From contig JAPDPT010000021.1 in the NCBI GenBank assembly GCA_034506315.1, positions 1 through 48,263 on the forward strand: a stretch of DNA of 48,263 nucleotides. Reading direction: 5' to 3'. Below, piece after piece: positions 16,333 to 26,260 of the stretch; position 1 is the stretch's first letter; every line of letters begins with the position of its first letter. A program made the translations under genes and the position numbers. The notes below the pieces were generated by a model. It ran no database searches and was not told the origin of the DNA. It saw only the letters and a program-made list of their open reading frames with translations. The DNA comes from a candidate division KSB1 bacterium (GTDB lineage: Bacteria > Zhuqueibacterota > Zhuqueibacteria > Oleimicrobiales > Geothermoviventaceae).

Positions 16333-19300
16333 GAGGGACGATATCCGGAAGATTCTCATCATCGGGTCGGGCCCAATTGTGATTGGCCAGGCCTGCGAGT
16401 TCGACTACTCCGGAACCCAAGCCTGCCGAGCGCTCCGCGAGCTGGGCTACGAAGTTGTCCTTGTCAACAGCAATCCGGCGACCATCATGACGGACCCGGA
16501 GATTGCGACTCGAACGTACGTGGAGCCGCTAACGGTCGACTACGTGGCGAAGATCATCGAGCGCGAGAAGCCGGACGCCCTGCTCCCCACCATGGGTGGC
16601 CAGATCGGGCTGAATCTCGCCGTAGAACTCGCCGAAAAGGGTATTCTTGAGCTCTTCGGTGTCGAGCTGATCGGAGCTAAGCTGGAGGCGATCCGAAAGG
16701 CAGAGGACCGCGAGCTGTTTAAGGCCGCCATGGAGAAGATCGGGCTGGACCTACCCAAAGGCGGTTTTGCTCATTCCTACGAAGAAGCCCTCCAAATCGT
16801 CCGGGATATCCCTTACCCAGTCATCATCCGTCCCTCGTTTACCCTGGGCGGCACTGGCGGGAGCATCGCTTATAATATCGAGGAATTCAAGGAACAGGTC
16901 GTCTGGGGACTCCAGGCCAGCCCCATCTCGGAAGTCTTGATTGAGGAATCCGTTCTCGGCTGGCACGAATTTGAGCTCGAAGTCATGCGCGACCTCAAGG
17001 ACAACGTCGTCATCATTTGCCCCATCGAGAACGTCGACCCCATGGGAGTGCACACCGGCGACAGCATAACCGTTGCTCCCGCCCAGACGCTCACTGACAA
17101 GGAGTATCAATATCTCCGCGACGCCGCGATCGCCGTCATCCGCGAGATCGGCGTGGAGACAGGTGGCTCCAATATTCAGTTCGCCGTAAATCCGGAGGAC
17201 GGCCGCGTGGTAGTGATTGAGATGAACCCCCGAGTTTCTCGCAGTTCGGCGCTCGCCTCCAAAGCCACCGGCTTCCCGATCGCTAAGATAGCCGCCAAGC
17301 TGGCTGTGGGCCTCACCCTCGACGAGATTCCTAACGATATTACGCGTAAAACGCCAGCGTCCTTCGAGCCAACTATTGACTACGTCGTGGTCAAGATTCC
17401 GCGCTGGGACTTCGACAAATTTCCTGGGGCGGACCGGCGGCTGGGAACTCAGATGAAGTCGGTCGGAGAGGTGATGGCGATCGGCCGGACCTTTAAGGAG
17501 GCCCTCGGCAAGGCGATCCGTTCCTTGGAGATAGACAAGTGGGGGCTGGAAGATGTCCGGGAGCTTCTGGAAGGTAGGGCCATCAATGGTTACGAGGATA
17601 TCGGTCACCTCCTCGATGAGCTTCGTGAGCGCCTACGGCGGCCTTCTGCGGAGAGGGTGTTTTGGCTTGCCACGGCTCTGCGGGCTGGCATCTCGAAGGA
17701 GGAAGTGGCCCGCCTCTCAGGCATCGACGTCTGGTTCATTGACCAGATCGCACAGGTGATCGAGATCGAGGAGGAGATCGTCCAATGTGCGCGCCGTGGG
17801 AAGCCCCTGCCCAGGCAGTTGCTTTATGAAGCGAAGCGCGCCGGCATAGCCGATCGAAGAATCGCGCAGCTTACGGGGCACGACGAGAAAGGAGTCCGTG
17901 ATCGTCGCCATCGGCTGGGCATCCGGCCGGTCTTTAAAACGGTCGACACCTGCGCCGCGGAGTTCGAAAGCCATACGCCGTACTGTTATTCGACGTACGA
18001 GGAGCAGAATGAAATCAGGCGGTCCCAACGTCCCAAGATCGTGATCCTTGGGAGCGGGCCCAATCGAATCGGGCAGGGCATTGAATTCGATTACTGCTGC
18101 GTGCACGCCGTGATGGCCCTCCGGGAGGAGGGCTACGAAGCGATTATGGTGAACTGCAACCCGGAAACGGTAAGCACGGACTACGATGTGGCGGACAAGC
18201 TCTACTTCGAGCCTCTGACCCTCGAGGACGTGCTGGAGGTCATCGACAATGAGAGGCCAGACGGCGTGATCGTGCAGTTTGGGGGGCAAACCCCGCTGAA
18301 GCTGGCCGTTCCTCTCGAAAGGAATGGGGTCAGGATCATCGGGACTAGCCCGGACTCGATTGATCTGGCCGAGGATCGCAAGCGCTTTGGCCTCCTGTTG
18401 CAGGAGCTAGGCCTCCGGATGCCGGAGTGGGGCACGGCCATGTCCGTGGAAGAGGCCGAGGAAATCGCAGAGCGAATTGGCTATCCTGTCCTCCTTAGGC
18501 CTTCTTATGTCCTGGGCGGCAGAGCGATGGAGATCGTGTATGATCGGCCAAGCCTGATTCAGTACATGCGTAAGGCAGTTTTGGTGTCGCCGGACCATCC
18601 CATCCTCATCGATCGTTTCCTCGAAGATGCGTTCGAGGTGGATGTGGATGCCCTATCGGATGGAGAAAACGTCGTAATCGGCGGCATTATGCAGCATATT
18701 GAGGAGGCCGGTATCCATTCGGGAGACAGTTCCTGCGTTCTGCCTTCGTACATGATCTCAGAGGCTCATCTGGAAGAGATCCGCGACTGGACCCGCAAGC
18801 TTGCCCGAGCTCTTAGGGTCGTCGGCTTGATCAACGTCCAATACGCGATCAAGGACGGCCTCCTGTATGTGCTCGAGGTCAATCCGAGGGCATCGCGAAC
18901 GGTTCCTTTCGTAAGCAAGGCGACAGGCGTGCCGCTGGCCAAGATCGCCACGAAGCTGATGTTAGGGCGGAAGTTGCCCGAACTCGGCTTCACGCGGGAT
19001 ATTGTAACGCGCCAGTACGCAGTGAAGACCCCCGTGTTCCCATTCGCCAAGTTTCCGGGCGTGCGGAACTACCTCGGTCCAGAAATGAAGTCCACGGGGG
19101 AGGTAATGGGTCTTGCTCCGACCTTTGGTCTGGCTTTTGCCAAAGCACAACTTGCCGCGGGTAATCAGCTGCCCCTCTCAGGTAACGTGTTCATCTCGGT
19201 GAACGATTACGACAAGAAAAAGGTGATCCCCATCGCCCGGCAACTCGCGGAGATGGGATTTGGGATTCTGGCCACCAGGGGCACATGGCAAGCACTCCAA

Positions 19301-19630
19301 CGCGCGGGGATCAACGCGAAACGGGTGTACAAAGTGAATGAGGACCGCCCGAACGTGGTGGACCACCTAATTAACGGGGAGATTCAGCTCATTATTAACA
19401 CGCCTCTAGGCAAGGCCTCGCGCTACGACGAATATGCGATGGGAAGGGCGGCAATCCTCTACGGCGTGCCCATGCTCACGACGCTATCTGCCTCCGCGGC
19501 AGCTGTCGAGGCCATTCGTACCCTGCGGCGGGAAAAGGGCTCCGTTATGAGCTTGCAGGAATACTACGACCGTATGGCCCGGTGCGGGGAGGACGGACAG
19601 GGAGCTTTCGCGGAGGCCGCCAGTCGTTAG
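16325..19630 (+). CDS. carB: Carbamoyl-phosphate synthase large subunit
   Basis: 1101 residues. The ATG at 16325 is preferred over an earlier GTG-type start because GCGAGGA precedes it and CarB proteins begin MPKR-D. Two homologous ATP-grasp halves are visible. The first begins [23 protein letters not shown] and includes [11 protein letters not shown]. The second begins near residue 577 with [23 protein letters not shown] and includes [15 protein letters not shown]. Between them is the oligomerisation domain. The last 150 residues form the MGS-like allosteric domain ([18 protein letters not shown]). It is full length with no broken motif. It makes carbamoyl phosphate with CarA through an internal ammonia tunnel. 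Confidence 0.97.
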   Translation: MPKRDDIRKILIIGSGPIVIGQACEFDYSGTQACRALRELGYEVVLVNSNPATIMTDPEIATRTYVEPLTVDYVAKIIEREKPDALLPTMGGQIGLNLAVELAEKGILELFGVELIGAKLEAIRKAEDRELFKAAMEKIGLDLPKGGFAHSYEEALQIVRDIPYPVIIRPSFTLGGTGGSIAYNIEEFKEQVVWGLQASPISEVLIEESVLGWHEFELEVMRDLKDNVVIICPIENVDPMGVHTGDSITVAPAQTLTDKEYQYLRDAAIAVIREIGVETGGSNIQFAVNPEDGRVVVIEMNPRVSRSSALASKATGFPIAKIAAKLAVGLTLDEIPNDITRKTPASFEPTIDYVVVKIPRWDFDKFPGADRRLGTQMKSVGEVMAIGRTFKEALGKAIRSLEIDKWGLEDVRELLEGRAINGYEDIGHLLDELRERLRRPSAERVFWLATALRAGISKEEVARLSGIDVWFIDQIAQVIEIEEEIVQCARRGKPLPRQLLYEAKRAGIADRRIAQLTGHDEKGVRDRRHRLGIRPVFKTVDTCAAEFESHTPYCYSTYEEQNEIRRSQRPKIVILGSGPNRIGQGIEFDYCCVHAVMALREEGYEAIMVNCNPETVSTDYDVADKLYFEPLTLEDVLEVIDNERPDGVIVQFGGQTPLKLAVPLERNGVRIIGTSPDSIDLAEDRKRFGLLLQELGLRMPEWGTAMSVEEAEEIAERIGYPVLLRPSYVLGGRAMEIVYDRPSLIQYMRKAVLVSPDHPILIDRFLEDAFEVDVDALSDGENVVIGGIMQHIEEAGIHSGDSSCVLPSYMISEAHLEEIRDWTRKLARALRVVGLINVQYAIKDGLLYVLEVNPRASRTVPFVSKATGVPLAKIATKLMLGRKLPELGFTRDIVTRQYAVKTPVFPFAKFPGVRNYLGPEMKSTGEVMGLAPTFGLAFAKAQLAAGNQLPLSGNVFISVNDYDKKKVIPIARQLAEMGFGILATRGTWQALQRAGINAKRVYKVNEDRPNVVDHLINGEIQLIINTPLGKASRYDEYAMGRAAILYGVPMLTTLSASAAAVEAIRTLRREKGSVMSLQEYYDRMARCGEDGQGAFAEAASR

Positions 19631-19683
19631 GGCAGAAGACCATGGTGCCGGCGGCGAAGTTTCTCCGCAAGCCAAAATAGGCT

Positions 19684-20025
19684 TTAGCGGCGTTGGGCCG
19701 CCGAGTCCAAAGCAGAGACGACGGCTCTGAGAAGGATTTCCGCGCATCGGGGATTGCGTAGGCGAGCCTGAAGACAGCGGCCCAATGTCTGCTCCTGCAA
19801 GGCAGAGGCCAGCGAATCCGCGGCAGATTGATGCCTTCCCAAGCCTGTGTGCAGCAAGAGGGCTCGGGAATAACTCTGAACGAGCTCTTCGCATGTGGGA
19901 CAGGAGGAACGACGTGAAGCCCGCCAGGTGAGAGACCCCACACAAAGGATGGCGGCCACCGCGAGCAAGGCTAAACCAGAAAGCTTGACAGCGTCCGGCC
20001 AGTGCACGAAGACACGTCTCTGCAT
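19684..20025 (-). CDS. Small single-helix membrane protein, unknown function
   Basis: 113 residues on the minus strand, divergent from the TPR gene. The ATG at 20025 is preceded by GGAG at about eight bases. One membrane helix spans about residues 14-31 (LSGLALLAVAAILCVGSLTW). A CPTCEEL motif follows, then a helical, alanine- and leucine-rich outer part (LLHTGLGRHQSAADSLASAL). A cysteine pair next to the membrane exit could form a disulfide or bind metal. No family is recognised. The coding case rests on the ribosome site, the membrane segment and the lack of any other gene in this 490-base gap. Confidence 0.45.
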   Translation of the reverse strand: MQRRVFVHWPDAVKLSGLALLAVAAILCVGSLTWRASRRSSCPTCEELVQSYSRALLLHTGLGRHQSAADSLASALQEQTLGRCLQARLRNPRCAEILLRAVVSALDSAAQRR

Positions 20026-20120
20026 GTTGCCGTCTCCGATCGCCGAGCCTGGTACACGGTCCTGAGCTCAACAACCGAGTTTTTTCTTCTTCGAGGCCAG
20101 CGGGGAAATGGAGGTCTCCC

Positions 20121-21638
20121 GTGAAAGACACAGACCAGAAGCCCAGCTACCGGCTTCGCACTGAGCTCCAGGCTCTCCTCGGGGACGAAAGCCGAATCTC
20201 CGAACTGGCAGACGAGTCCAGGCTCCAGACGGCAATCCTTTCTCGGCTTCGTTCCCGTTTCGGCCCCTGGAAGGGAAGCGCAAGGATTCGTCTCCTATCG
20301 GCCACCGAAGTTGAACTTCAGTATTTCCCCCCGATATCAGACCCACGAGCAGAGAGCCTTCATGAGGCGGCTATTCTCGCCACACGCCAAAAGAATATAC
20401 AACTGGCAAGCCGCAAATGGGAAGAGGCAACTCTCCGGAATCCGGAAGATGCCAAGTATTGGTTCCACGCCGGCGTAGCAAATTTTGAGCTGAGGAGATT
20501 CGAGCAGGCAAGGGAGCAGCTGATCAAGGCTTTAGCTCTTTGCCCATTCCATCATCGCGCCCATCTTGTGCTCGGCACACTCTACCTCAAGCTGCGACGC
20601 CTGGAAGATGCCAAGAAACATCTCGAGGTCGCGGTCGAGCTCTGCCCGCGCGATCCCTTGGCACGTCTAAACCTCGGGGCTGTTTGCAGTGTATTACGCA
20701 ATTACGAGGAAGCGATCGGTCAATTTCAAGAAGCACTCCGAGCTATGCCCGATGACCCGCGACCCTACTTGGGGCTCGCAAAAGTGTACAGTCTTACAGG
20801 AGCTACGGAAAGAGCGGAGTACTATTACCGGCAGGTAATCCGCTTGGATACGTCGGGGGTATTGCGGCGCCAGGCCCAGATGAGTCTGAGCACCAGTGCC
20901 AGTCCAGCTGCAGAAACGGAGCCGGAGCCGATAAAGCCCTTGGGAAGCGCCGCCGCCGAAGGGCCACCGGTGGGAGGACTTCCGGAGATGGTTGCTCAAG
21001 TCCCAGAGCTTCAGGCCGCAAGACTCCGACACAGCCAGAAGGACCCTGACACGGCTTTTGCGATCGCCTATAACTCTTATCTGCACCTCGACTACCCCAA
21101 GGCCGTAGAGTATTACGCCGCCTACTCCATAAGACGGTCCGCGGACGCGAACGGTTGGTATCGGCTAGGGGAGAGTGCTCTTCGCTGCGGTAAACTAGTG
21201 CTCGCGGCACGGGCCCTTCAAATGGCTGCCCAACTCTCGCCTGAGCCAACCTACCTGAAACAATCTGCCCTAGCGTACTTGTTGCTCGGCGAAAAGGAAC
21301 GGGCCCGGGCCCAGCTCCTGAAAGCGCGAGAGCTCGGGAAGAAGGATTCCATGTTCCTGTGTTTGCTTGGCGAGGTAGCTCTCGGTGATGGGGACCTTAC
21401 GAGCGCGATCTCCGCTCTCGAGTCTTCCGTCCGCGCAAACCGCAATAACGTGCGAGCTCGGCTTGCACTGGCGAAAGCTCTTGAGAGATCGGGGGATCTC
21501 GAAGCCGCTCTGCGACAGCTGAGCGAGCTGCTACTGCTGCCCTTGGACACACCGATCCGCGAAGAGGCTGAGGAATTGCTCCAGGAGCTGAAGGAGCGAA
21601 AAACACGCTGGGATCAACGTCGCGGACTTGCGGTATAG
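20121..21638 (+). CDS. Tetratricopeptide-repeat protein
   Basis: 505 residues from a GTG with TGGAGG six to seven bases upstream. The first 85 residues form a separate charged domain. At least five TPR units follow from about residue 110 (YWFHAGVANFELRRFEQAREQLIKAL; AHLVLGTLYLKLRRLEDAKKHLEVAV; LARLNLGAVCSVLRNYEEAIGQF; PYLGLAKVYSLTGATERAEYYYRQV, each quoted here only as the repeat location). A proline- and glutamate-rich linker near 260-295 leads to a second block of four or more repeats. There is no signal peptide or membrane helix, so it is probably a cytoplasmic scaffold. It is followed by the nucleotidylyltransferase gene 66 bases later. Confidence 0.75.
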   Translation: MKDTDQKPSYRLRTELQALLGDESRISELADESRLQTAILSRLRSRFGPWKGSARIRLLSATEVELQYFPPISDPRAESLHEAAILATRQKNIQLASRKWEEATLRNPEDAKYWFHAGVANFELRRFEQAREQLIKALALCPFHHRAHLVLGTLYLKLRRLEDAKKHLEVAVELCPRDPLARLNLGAVCSVLRNYEEAIGQFQEALRAMPDDPRPYLGLAKVYSLTGATERAEYYYRQVIRLDTSGVLRRQAQMSLSTSASPAAETEPEPIKPLGSAAAEGPPVGGLPEMVAQVPELQAARLRHSQKDPDTAFAIAYNSYLHLDYPKAVEYYAAYSIRRSADANGWYRLGESALRCGKLVLAARALQMAAQLSPEPTYLKQSALAYLLLGEKERARAQLLKARELGKKDSMFLCLLGEVALGDGDLTSAISALESSVRANRNNVRARLALAKALERSGDLEAALRQLSELLLLPLDTPIREEAEELLQELKERKTRWDQRRGLAV

Positions 21639-21704
21639 GTTGAAACGCCAAGAAGACGGTTTCCGCTGGCCATGTGACCCGATGAGAGGAGAAGGAGGTA
21701 AGAA

Positions 21705-22877
21705 TTGCAGGCTGTAATCCTGTGCGCCGGAAAGAGCACCCGTACGTATCCGCTGACACTTTCGCGCCCGAAACCGCTTCTGCCCCTTGTCAACATGACC
21801 CTCCTGGAATGGAATCTCACGGAGCTAAGCGACGTCGTCGACGAAGTCATCCTGGTGGTGGGGTACCGGCAGGAAATGATCCGCGAGAAAATTGGCGAAA
21901 CGTTCGGCCCTCTGCGCGTCCGGTACTGCGAACAACGCGAGCAGTTGGGGACTGGACACGCCGTGCTCCAGGCACGGGACCTGCTGCGCGGGCCGTTTTT
22001 GGTTCTCAATGGCGACGACGTCTACTCCGCTGCCGATTTTCGTCGGCTTGCGCAGTTGGAAGCCGCGGCTCTTGTGCTCGAGGTCAGTAACCCGAGCCTG
22101 TACGGTGTCTACGAGGTCGATGCGCAAGGACGTGTACTTAGCCTTGAAGAAAAACCAGCGTCGCCAAAGGGAAACCTGGCCAACCTGGGCTGCTACAAGT
22201 TCCCATTGGAAATCATTCAGTACCTTCAATCCACGGGGTTCAGTGTTCGGAACGAGATTGAGATAACCAGCGCCATTGCCGCAATCGCAAGGGAGAAGGA
22301 GTTTTACACGGTAAGGCGCCACGGCCGCTGGCTACCCACAGGATTCGCATGGGATCTCCTGACCAATTCCGAGGCTATATGGTCCGAGGGAGCCGTGCCG
22401 GCGCGAGTTGTCCATCCCACGTGCCGTATTGCCCCCTCAGCAGAGCTCGTCGAACCGGTGTTCCTTGGCCCGAACTGCGAAATTGGGCCGCACGCCGTCG
22501 TCGGGCCATATTCCGCCTTGATCTCCGCTGTTGCGGTTGGTCCTGGGAGCGTCGTCTCTCATTCGATTTTGTTTGAACAGACGTCGGTGGACGCCGATGT
22601 TGTGCTCACGGCCTCCGTTGTTGCAGAAGGCTCGAGGCTCGGCGCATCTGTCAGAGCGTTTGCCGAGGTCGATGGCAGCTCCGAAATCGTTTCTGAGATA
22701 AAAGGTAAGATGATCGCCACCGGGCGTCGCCGGCTGGGATGCATTATCGGAGCTGGAACCACGGTTGGTCCGGGTACCTGGTTGTGGCCCGGCGTCAAGG
22801 TATGGCCCGGAATGCAGATTCCCGCAGGAGCGCGTCTGCAGGCCGATGTGCGACCGGCAGACTTTCGCTGGTCATAA
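21705..22877 (+). CDS. Sugar-1-phosphate nucleotidylyltransferase with left-handed beta-helix (GlmU-like)
   Basis: 390 residues from a TTG start with a near-perfect GAAGGAGG six bases upstream. The N-terminal nucleotidyltransferase has the signature LCAGKSTRTYPLTLSRPKPLLP, with the catalytic Arg and Lys, and QLGTGHAV further on. NGDDVY carries the metal-binding Asp. From about residue 230 hexapeptide repeats form a left-handed beta-helix (CRIAPSAELVEPVFLGPNCEIGP and so on). This two-domain layout resembles archaeal and thermophile GlmU/Sugar-1-P nucleotidylyltransferases that make UDP-GlcNAc or dTDP-sugars. No acetyltransferase C-tail extension is obvious, so acetyltransferase activity is doubtful. 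The substrate sugar is undecided. Confidence 0.83.
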   Translation: MQAVILCAGKSTRTYPLTLSRPKPLLPLVNMTLLEWNLTELSDVVDEVILVVGYRQEMIREKIGETFGPLRVRYCEQREQLGTGHAVLQARDLLRGPFLVLNGDDVYSAADFRRLAQLEAAALVLEVSNPSLYGVYEVDAQGRVLSLEEKPASPKGNLANLGCYKFPLEIIQYLQSTGFSVRNEIEITSAIAAIAREKEFYTVRRHGRWLPTGFAWDLLTNSEAIWSEGAVPARVVHPTCRIAPSAELVEPVFLGPNCEIGPHAVVGPYSALISAVAVGPGSVVSHSILFEQTSVDADVVLTASVVAEGSRLGASVRAFAEVDGSSEIVSEIKGKMIATGRRRLGCIIGAGTTVGPGTWLWPGVKVWPGMQIPAGARLQADVRPADFRWS

Positions 22878-22970
22878 CTTGAAGTGTGACAGACTCGGTT
22901 GGCCCTCCCGGACACGGAGGTCGGAACGGGAAAGGGATAGCGCTGCGGGGGAGTGAATGCCGACAGGGCT

Positions 22971-22994
22971 CGGTAACATAAGATATGTTATCCG
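22971..22994. repeat. AT-rich inverted repeat between convergent genes
   Basis: TAACATA (22974-22980) and TATGTTA (22984-22990) are exact reverse complements around AGA. CGG and CCG extend the stem with one bulged T. It lies between the stops of two converging genes (22877 and 23040). It may end or stabilise both transcripts, but there is no long U run on either side. A protein-binding dyad is the alternative. Confidence 0.4.
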
Positions 22995-23039
22995 GCTCAT
23001 TAAGGCGGCAAGAACGCTTTCCTTCCTTTCGTTCCCCCT

Positions 23040-24356
23040 TTACGACGAAGCGATCACGCGGATCTCTTCAATCAGTCTCCTGACATCTTCCACAAGCGTG
23101 TACACGTGACAAGAAACGCGCACCGCATCGAGTTGCTGTTCTGTTACCGGGCGCGTCCGGAAACCGCGCCGTGAAAGCTCCTGTACGACATTGGCGGACG
23201 CTTTGCCCTTCAGGCGGAAAGCGACGATGGCGCCCCGGCTACCGCGTTCCTGTGGTGTCAAGATCTCAACTTGCGGAAGGCCCTGTAGGCCCTGCAGAAG
23301 CTGCTCGCTGAGATAACGGCCTCGGGCCTCCACATTACGCATGCCCAGAGCGGCCAGGAAATCGATCGCTGCACCAAGGCCCAGGACGAGGGGAACATTC
23401 CGGGTTCCGTACTCGACGCAACGCGCCTCGGGCAGGTATTCGAGCATCAGCCGGTCCAGGTCGTATTTTGCGTCGGAATGGGCGCCAACGAAGACTGGCT
23501 TCCAGATTCCGTGCATATCCTTTCGGACGTACAGCAACCCCGTGCCTTTGGGTCCGAGGAGCCACTTATGTCCGCTGGTGGCGTAGAAATGACATCCAAG
23601 CTCGTGCAGATTCACGCAAAGCTGGCCAGGAGGATGTGCGCCGTCAAGCACGAACCAGATCTTCCGCTCCTCACATAGTCTCGCAAGTTCCTTGGCGGGA
23701 AACAGGGTTCCCACCGTGCACGTCATATGAGAAATCGAGAGCACACGGGTTCGGGGCGTCAGATTCCTCTCGATAATCTCCAGGTTCCGTTCGGCCGTAT
23801 CCGCGGGTTCAAACAGACGGACCCGGAGACCGCGCTCCTTCATGAGCGCCAGCCATGGCATTGCCCCCCCGACGTGTTCATGTGTGGACATCAGCACTTC
23901 GTCGCCTGGCTTAAGAGGTAAACCCCGGGCGATCAGATTCATACCCTCGGTTGTATTGTGGGTGAAGGCCAGTTCCTCCGGCAAGCATCCGAGGAATGCC
24001 GCAGCCCGCTGGCGGACTCCCTCGATCTTCTCGTGGCCCGTCTCGCAGATCGATTCCAGCTCTTCCATAGCTTGTTGAACCGTTCTGAGAACCTGATACG
24101 GTGATGGTCCCAATCCCCCATTGTTCATGTACACACGATCCCGTGTGAGAGGAAATTGGCTTCTTACAATGCTCCAGAAATGCTCGTCCATTGCCACGCC
24201 AGCCTCATCTCCAGCCGTGGGTACGGAAGCTGAATCACCTCGCCCCTGCAACCGTACGCCGCCGACAAGGACGCCCAAGCTACCCACACCCAAAGCTTTC
24301 CCGACTTCCTCAAGAAAGCTGCGCCGTGTTCGCTCGCCGCGGAAGAGCCGAACCAT
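23040..24356 (-). CDS. Tat-exported class V aminotransferase-fold PLP enzyme (isopenicillin-N-epimerase-like)
   Basis: 438 residues. The ATG at 24356 is set by AGGGAGG five bases upstream. The N-terminus RTRRSFLEEVGKALGVGSL is a twin-arginine signal (Arg11-Arg12) followed by a weakly hydrophobic stretch. The PLP fold is complete: TTEGMN near 135, Asp238 (VLDGAHPPGQ) under the pyridine ring, and Lys264 (TSGHKWLLGPKG) for the Schiff base. Tat export carries folded, cofactor-loaded proteins, so the enzyme probably works in the periplasm. Relatives include isopenicillin-N epimerase and cysteine-desulfurase-like enzymes; the Cys loop of a desulfurase is not evident. The substrate is unknown. It is transcribed alone, about 100 bases after the protease gene. 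Confidence 0.82.
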   Translation of the reverse strand: MVRLFRGERTRRSFLEEVGKALGVGSLGVLVGGVRLQGRGDSASVPTAGDEAGVAMDEHFWSIVRSQFPLTRDRVYMNNGGLGPSPYQVLRTVQQAMEELESICETGHEKIEGVRQRAAAFLGCLPEELAFTHNTTEGMNLIARGLPLKPGDEVLMSTHEHVGGAMPWLALMKERGLRVRLFEPADTAERNLEIIERNLTPRTRVLSISHMTCTVGTLFPAKELARLCEERKIWFVLDGAHPPGQLCVNLHELGCHFYATSGHKWLLGPKGTGLLYVRKDMHGIWKPVFVGAHSDAKYDLDRLMLEYLPEARCVEYGTRNVPLVLGLGAAIDFLAALGMRNVEARGRYLSEQLLQGLQGLPQVEILTPQERGSRGAIVAFRLKGKASANVVQELSRRGFRTRPVTEQQLDAVRVSCHVYTLVEDVRRLIEEIRVIASS

Positions 24357-24457
24357 GAGAGCCTCCCTAATCACTTGATTCTGGGCTGTGCAGTCAAGAA
24401 AGACTGCTGTGCGACTCCTACACCAGTTCTCTTTGACCAAGGCACCCGCGAATGGTC

Positions 24458-25447
24458 TTAGCCTATCCGAAACGGGGCTGGCGTAAACGAAAGCAGGAAG
24501 AGAATCAGAACGAAGCCCCCGAGCACGCGTCTCCGGACATCGAGGGGCGTTTCGTCGTCAATCGGGGGCGGATGCGTATAGCCGAACCAGATCAAGAGCA
24601 GGATCAGAAGAAGCCATCCCCAATAGACGAACACGCACACGAGTGCGAATGCGAGGAGTACGAAACGGTAGATAACATTGCTCCGCCGGCCAAACAGCGC
24701 GTACAAAACGTGCCCTCCATCCAGCTGGCCGATCGGAAGTAGATTCAGAGCCGTCACAAAAAGCCCCGCCCACCCGGCAAACGCAACAGGGTGCAGCACC
24801 AGATCGTAGCCCTCGGGAATGGGGCCCACAGTGATGTAGCTGATGAGCTTGAACAAGAGGGATTCGCCAAGGAAAATGGCTCCCGGCGGAAGCGAATCGA
24901 GTACCTGTAGCTGCGACCACCGGAGACCAAGGTAGACGCAAAGCGTCGCAATGACCAGACCGGACAGGGGTCCTGCCACGCCCACGTCGAAGAGTGCCTT
25001 TCGGCTCGGCATCCGATCCTGGATCCGAATAACAGCGCCCAACGTGCCAAAAGGATTGAGCCAGGGCAGCGGAAAAGGTAGGAAAAACGGCAGGGTGGCC
25101 CGTACCCCGTGGCGTCTGCACATCAGGTAGTGACCCATCTCATGTACCGAGAGGATGGCCATGATGGAGACCGCGTACGTAAGTCCCCTCACTGGACTCC
25201 CCTCCATCACCGCGCCGACGAACCACGTTGAGAGCAATGTGAGAACGAACAGCACCAGATTCACACGCGGCCTATCGGCGCGCATCCGTCCAAGGATGCC
25301 GAACCCGCGCGACCCACGTCCCCAGAAATACGGCTCTCTCGCGCCCCACTCAGGACGGGCGTCTCGCGAGGGGAAGCGAAGACCTTCCCACCTGCCACGC
25401 GCGAACTTCTGCCTCGCAGATGCGACGATTCTCCGGATTCGCTTCAT
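24458..25447 (-). CDS. Site-2 protease family (M50) intramembrane metalloprotease
   Basis: 329 residues. The zinc motif His102-Glu103-x-x-His106 (VHEMGHYLMCRRHG) and the downstream Asp243 (LLPIGQLDGGHVLYALFG) are both present, so it should be active. About six membrane helices are visible, with a proline-rich turn (FFLPFPLPWLNPFG) after the first motif. A basic N-terminal tail of about 60 residues precedes the first helix. No PDZ domain is seen, placing it with the compact S2P group and not with RseP. Its ATG overlaps the stop of the upstream gene (ATGA). It probably cuts membrane-anchored regulators or removes remnant signal peptides; the target is unknown. Confidence 0.88.
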   Translation of the reverse strand: MKRIRRIVASARQKFARGRWEGLRFPSRDARPEWGAREPYFWGRGSRGFGILGRMRADRPRVNLVLFVLTLLSTWFVGAVMEGSPVRGLTYAVSIMAILSVHEMGHYLMCRRHGVRATLPFFLPFPLPWLNPFGTLGAVIRIQDRMPSRKALFDVGVAGPLSGLVIATLCVYLGLRWSQLQVLDSLPPGAIFLGESLLFKLISYITVGPIPEGYDLVLHPVAFAGWAGLFVTALNLLPIGQLDGGHVLYALFGRRSNVIYRFVLLAFALVCVFVYWGWLLLILLLIWFGYTHPPPIDDETPLDVRRRVLGGFVLILFLLSFTPAPFRIG

Positions 25448-26247
25448 CTCCGGTCTATGGTTGCAGGAGCTTTCGTCTCCGCAGCCTGGTTTAAGCTTGC
25501 TACCACCTCTGTGCCCATCCCCGCCCCGGTTTGCTCCTGTGCGCTGCCTTCGCGCACAGCGATCTCAATTGTCCCGTTGCTCCCCGGTACAGCCACGAGC
25601 TCACCAGGCTGACCGTCAGCGTAGCAGGCGACGGTCCGGAGAGGACGGCCATGCAAAAACACGTTGGCCCTTTGGAGCAGGAAGTTTGGCAGGTCTGTGA
25701 TCAGATTTCCGAACCCGTCCACATAGACGACCGAACCGCGGACGATGCCTGTAGCAGGATCGAAAAGCGGGTGATCGACCTCCAGTACGCGGACCGTAGC
25801 GATGGCCCTTCCCACGGTGTCCAGCGAGCAGCCGGCGCAGAGATCTGCAGCGGCAGGAGCAAAGAGATCGCGCGCGTGGAAAGTAGGGCTGAGGTTTCGG
25901 CGCTGTTCCAGCTGGACAAAGCGGGCGTAACGTGCTCCTTGCAAGCAGTAGGTAATCAACCCGTTGTCGGGGCCGACAAAGAAACGGCCATCAATTTCCG
26001 CGGCAATTGCGGCGCGTTCGGAGCCGACACCCGGGTCGACCACCGCGAGGTGCACAGTCCCAGGTGGGAACAGGTGGAAGACCGAACCCAGGAAATACGC
26101 CGCCGAGCGGACATCGTACGCAGGAAGGGCGTGGCTCAGATCCACGATGGTCGCCCTCGGGACCTTTCTCAGAAGCACGGCCTTGACCGCACCTACGAAC
26201 CAGTCGCGCGCACCGAAGTCGGTAGTAAGCGTGACGTGCTGGGCCAC
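25444..26247 (-). CDS. SAM hydroxide adenosyltransferase (DUF62 family)
   Basis: 267 residues, the usual length. The N-terminus LTTDFGARDWFVGAVKAVL carries the conserved Asp that contacts ribose. VDPGVGSERAAIA and FVGPDNGLIT are the other family blocks, and a C-terminal beta-barrel region ends the protein. The family includes fluorinase and chlorinase, but ordinary bacterial members hydrolyse S-adenosylmethionine to adenosine and methionine. The chlorinase-type loop cannot be judged here, so hydrolase is the default. It sits 13 bases after rpe and is coupled to the protease gene by ATGA. Confidence 0.88.
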   Translation of the reverse strand: MAQHVTLTTDFGARDWFVGAVKAVLLRKVPRATIVDLSHALPAYDVRSAAYFLGSVFHLFPPGTVHLAVVDPGVGSERAAIAAEIDGRFFVGPDNGLITYCLQGARYARFVQLEQRRNLSPTFHARDLFAPAAADLCAGCSLDTVGRAIATVRVLEVDHPLFDPATGIVRGSVVYVDGFGNLITDLPNFLLQRANVFLHGRPLRTVACYADGQPGELVAVPGSNGTIEIAVREGSAQEQTGAGMGTEVVASLNQAAETKAPATIDRR

Positions 26248-26260
26248 TGTGCTGACTCCT

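Noticed and set aside
21705..22877. Full bifunctional GlmU
   Set aside because: The nucleotidyltransferase and beta-helix are there, but the length and C-terminal end do not clearly support the acetyltransferase half, so the symbol was withheld.
24390..24407. 6+6 inverted repeat GCAGTC/GACTGC upstream of the PLP enzyme gene
   Set aside because: Short, without U run or promoter overlap; expected by chance in a window this size.
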